Origin: DATMXT01 sp963662765
Lineage (GTDB): Bacteria; Bacillota; Clostridia; Oscillospirales; Feifaniaceae
Assembly: GCA_963662765.2 (NCBI GenBank)
Contig: CAXXUP010000006.1
Coordinates: forward strand, 310,001-374,000
DNA: 64,000 nucleotides
Direction: 5' to 3'
Shown here: positions 60,272 through 64,000 of the stretch, in pieces
Numbering within the stretch: position 1 is the first letter of the stretch
Layout: each line of letters begins with the position of its first letter
The notes under the pieces: generated by a model
Seen by the model: the letters and a program-made list of their open reading frames with translations, nothing else
Databases searched by the model: none
What the model was told of the DNA's origin: nothing
Program-made: the position numbers and the translations under genes

Positions 60272-61828
60272 TTACGCGATCGGCATTTTTAAGCTCCCGT
60301 CAAGGCCGATGGAATAGAGGGCGGAGCCATCCGAGTAGTTGACGAAGTAGAGCCGGTTGCCGGCGACCGAGAGCTTGGCGCCGTCGTCGGTCGTGAGCTG
60401 CATCGTATCCTCACCCATGAGGCCGCACCGGAAAATGCCCTTTTCGGCCACGCCGCGGTAGAAGATGGTTTCGCCCGACATCGTAAACTCGGAGACCTCG
60501 ACCGGACATACCTGGGAGGCGTCGCCGCCGTCGGGGGCGATGCGGTAGATCTTGCCGTCGTCGTTCATATTCATATAATAGACGAAATTGTCGGAAATAT
60601 TAATGCAGGATACCCGTACGTCGGCAAGTTTTCCGCTTTCGACGCCGTCGAGTGAGTAACGGTAGAGTGAGCCGGACATACTATCGTTGCGGCAGTAAAT
60701 ATATCCCTTAAAAACAGTGAACATCGATATGCGGTCGTTCGTGATGCAAGTCTGATTGCTGCCGTCGAGACTTGCGGTGTAGAGGGCGGAACCGTCTGTT
60801 TTGCTTTCGAATATAATATAGTCGCCTGCGATGTGCACCATGCCGCATTTGACGGCGAGAATCTGCTGCCGGTTCTGGCCCGAGGCGTCGATGCGGTAGA
60901 GGGTATCGCCGTCCGAAGTATTCACATAATATATGTAACCGTTTGCATAGCTTAAGCTCTCCGCCACATCGCTGGTCAAAAGTCCGTGGCCTTGGCTGTA
61001 AAGGCCTGCTTTGGCCGCATAAATGGTGTCGGTGCCGAGGTAGAGCGTTTGCCCATCGGTGACGATGGAGTTGCCGTTTTGCGAGGTCAGCCCCTCGAGG
61101 GCAGCCTCGTCAAGTCGCTCTCCGATATAATAGGAGAGGCTCACGATGTCCGCCTGGTGGCCGTCGACATCGCACCGCAGCAGCTTTAAGGTGGTGGCGC
61201 CCTTTTTTAGTGTGATGCCCTTGGTGGCGTTGTATTTGCTGCAAGCGGTGTCGGGGTCGGTGCCGTTTGTGGTATAGTAGACAACATCGCCATCCTCGAG
61301 GTTCGAGATGGTGACGGTCTGGGCGTCCTTGTAGACGCCGGCCGCGGGTGTCGCCGCGGGTGCTGCGACGGCTGACAACAACAGCTTCATCTCGCCCGAC
61401 CGGTTGGCGTAGCTGGCGTCGTCAAATAGGATCGCGGCCTGGTCGAGTACGGCAATGCTCTTTTCGAGCGGCGCGTCGTATGTGTCGTAGAGCGTCAGAA
61501 GGTACTCGAAACTCTCGAGCGAACGGGGCGAAGTGGCCACGTATTTCTCCATGGTTTCGATGGCTTTGTCCGGAAGGCCCAGCTGCACATAGGTCTCGGC
61601 TGCCTTTATGTATCCGGTGGAAGTTGTTGAGGCGACTGAAATGGCCTTCGTATAGCACTTAACCGCCTTGTCGTACTGGGCGGCGGCGACATATTCGTCA
61701 CCTTTTTCGATCTGGGTATGGTATCCGCCGTCAAGACCCACAAGTCCGATGTAGGCGAAGACGATGACGGCGTTGATGAGAATCGCGAGGCCCCAGGCTG
61801 CCGCCTTGGTGCCGGTTTTGCTTTTCAT
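60272..61828 (-). CDS. membrane-anchored TPR / DUF5050 beta-propeller protein
   Basis: A 518-residue protein with one N-terminal membrane helix (AILINAVIVFAYIGLVGL). Two or three TPR repeats follow (YDKAVKCYTKAISVA, PDKAIETMEKYVA), then a chitobiase-C-like beta domain (GDVVYYTTNGTDPDTACSKY). The C-terminal DUF5050-like propeller has recurring LYRIDASGQN and IYRIAPDGGD blades. It probably scaffolds on the outer face; no catalytic site is visible. The ATG at 61826-61828 follows AGGAGG by six bases. Confidence 0.87.
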   Translation of the reverse strand: MKSKTGTKAAAWGLAILINAVIVFAYIGLVGLDGGYHTQIEKGDEYVAAAQYDKAVKCYTKAISVASTTSTGYIKAAETYVQLGLPDKAIETMEKYVATSPRSLESFEYLLTLYDTYDAPLEKSIAVLDQAAILFDDASYANRSGEMKLLLSAVAAPAATPAAGVYKDAQTVTISNLEDGDVVYYTTNGTDPDTACSKYNATKGITLKKGATTLKLLRCDVDGHQADIVSLSYYIGERLDEAALEGLTSQNGNSIVTDGQTLYLGTDTIYAAKAGLYSQGHGLLTSDVAESLSYANGYIYYVNTSDGDTLYRIDASGQNRQQILAVKCGMVHIAGDYIIFESKTDGSALYTASLDGSNQTCITNDRISMFTVFKGYIYCRNDSMSGSLYRYSLDGVESGKLADVRVSCINISDNFVYYMNMNDDGKIYRIAPDGGDASQVCPVEVSEFTMSGETIFYRGVAEKGIFRCGLMGEDTMQLTTDDGAKLSVAGNRLYFVNYSDGSALYSIGLDGSLKMPIA

Positions 61829-61920
61829 ATACAACCTCCTACTCCACTCGTTATATAATGTAGCATTTTTTGATAATCATTGCAACCCTTTGAAATTGTG
61901 TAAAAATGTGGCGAAAAGGA

Positions 61921-61949
61921 TTGACAAACAGTCCTTCAGCCTGTATATT
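61921..61949 (+). promoter_or_regulatory. rRNA operon promoter P1
   Basis: TTGACA (61921-61926), 17 bp, TATATT (61944-61949). Confidence 0.8.
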
Positions 61950-62020
61950 ATAAAAGTCGTCTGCGGCGACGGGCAACTGCCGACCGCACAAAAGTTTCCT
62001 CGTATTTTTTGAAAAAAAGC

Positions 62021-62049
62021 TTGACATCGCACTCACCCCATGGTATTAT
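62021..62049 (+). promoter_or_regulatory. rRNA operon promoter P2
   Basis: TTGACA (62021-62026), 17 bp, TATTAT (62044-62049), exactly 100 bp after P1. Confidence 0.88.
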
Positions 62050-62079
62050 AAGCGGGTGTCCTGCGAGCAGCGGGCGACT

Positions 62080-62104
62080 GGACCTTGAAAATTAAACAGC
62101 ACTA
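62080..62104 (+). other. left arm of the 16S processing stem
   Basis: This 25-base leader segment is complementary, with about three mismatches, to 63805-63829 after the 16S gene. It forms the long stem that RNase III cuts to release pre-16S. Confidence 0.85.
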
Positions 62105-62189
62105 AAGCATACTAAAAGCCCTTGGAAATTTCGAGTTTAAAGAAACTCTGGACAAAATTTTTAGAGCTACGAAACAAACGAACTATTAT

Positions 62190-63741
<1,552 letters not shown>

Positions 63742-63804
63742 AGACTGTGTTCTGAAATACGAACACATATCTTAGGTCGGTTACAAGGGTTTAAAAAATG
63801 CTTC

Positions 63805-63829
63805 TAGTGCTGTTTAATTTTGAGGGTCC
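63805..63829 (+). other. right arm of the 16S processing stem
   Basis: Pairs with 62080-62104 across the 16S gene; it lies in the internal transcribed spacer before tRNA-Ala. Confidence 0.85.
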
Positions 63830-63872
63830 GCAGGATCTTCAAACCAAAAGAGGTGGGTGTCCACCTGCGAAC

Positions 63873-63948
63873 GGGGGTGTAGCTCAGTTGGGAGAGCACC
63901 TGCTTTGCAAGCAGGGGGTCGACAGTTCGAATCTGTTCATCTCCACCA
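63873..63948 (+). tRNA. tRNA-Ala (TGC)
   Basis: A 76-base cloverleaf starting GGGGGTGTAGCTCAGTTGGG, anticodon loop CTTTGCAAG, T-loop GTTCGAATC and an encoded CCA end, in the 16S-23S spacer. Confidence 0.97.
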
Positions 63949-63951
63949 AAT

Positions 63952-64000
<49 letters not shown>

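Overview
The window reads as chromosomal DNA of an anaerobic, probably spore-forming Clostridia bacterium. The 16S gene at the right end looks like an Oscillospiraceae relative, though that placement is inferred by eye. Supporting signs are a CotJC/manganese-catalase remnant, IreB, a T-box-controlled alaS, a SAM-I riboswitch on metK, AGGAGG ribosome binding sites and a GC-rich core. Three AT-richer accessory stretches interrupt that core.

Layout. 0.2-8.9 kb: a type I-B (Cst/Tneap-like) CRISPR interference cassette on the minus strand (cas6-cas8b-cas7-cas5-cas3) with no cas1, cas2 or cas4. It runs straight into a drifted 25-repeat array without a visible leader, then into a uracil-DNA-glycosylase-like gene. 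8.9-10.6 kb: broken genes (5'-truncated CotJC/catalase, a gene with two homopolymer frameshifts, a GIY-YIG remnant) and a duplicated terminator element. 10.6-13.5 kb: a NiCo riboswitch and the P-type ATPase it should control. 13.9-23.5 kb: an OB-fold membrane protein, then core genes (D,D-carboxypeptidase, pepT, metK, COG2426 membrane protein, DegV, Lin0512, IreB, alanine racemase, redoxin). 23.5-29.7 kb: one giant S-layer-anchored beta-helix/GLUG protein.

30.3-41.3 kb: a long minus-strand operon, T-box-alaS-HIT-(PRT::CofE fusion)-comEC-holA-rnmV-NlpC/P60, behind a class B penicillin-binding protein. 41.4-50.5 kb: U32 peptidase-mltG, a hidden 29-residue gene, formyl-THF cyclo-ligase, GNAT, DUF2156, tmk-thyX-wecG, an AlkA-like glycosylase and an FMN hydroxy-acid oxidase. 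50.5-59.7 kb: an accessory island headed by an 1183-residue protein with an N-terminal PD-(D/E)XK-type nuclease and a long helical body, a candidate stand-alone defence gene. It is followed by small duplicated genes driven by six near-identical promoters (TTTATT, 16-17 bp, TATgaT). 59.7-64 kb: two cell-surface proteins and the start of an rRNA operon (16S, tRNA-Ala, partial tRNA-Ile).

How the parts work together. The cas operon and its array look like one transcription unit from a strong promoter at 8846-8874 to a 24-bp hairpin at 246-297. crRNAs would therefore come from cas mRNA read-through, and the system cannot add spacers with genes seen here. thyX and tmk are adjacent steps from dUMP to dTDP. 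The three riboswitches (NiCo, SAM-I, T-box) each sit on a gene matching their ligand. The most unusual items are the leaderless CRISPR unit, the nuclease-solenoid gene and the shared-promoter island with its decaying duplicates.
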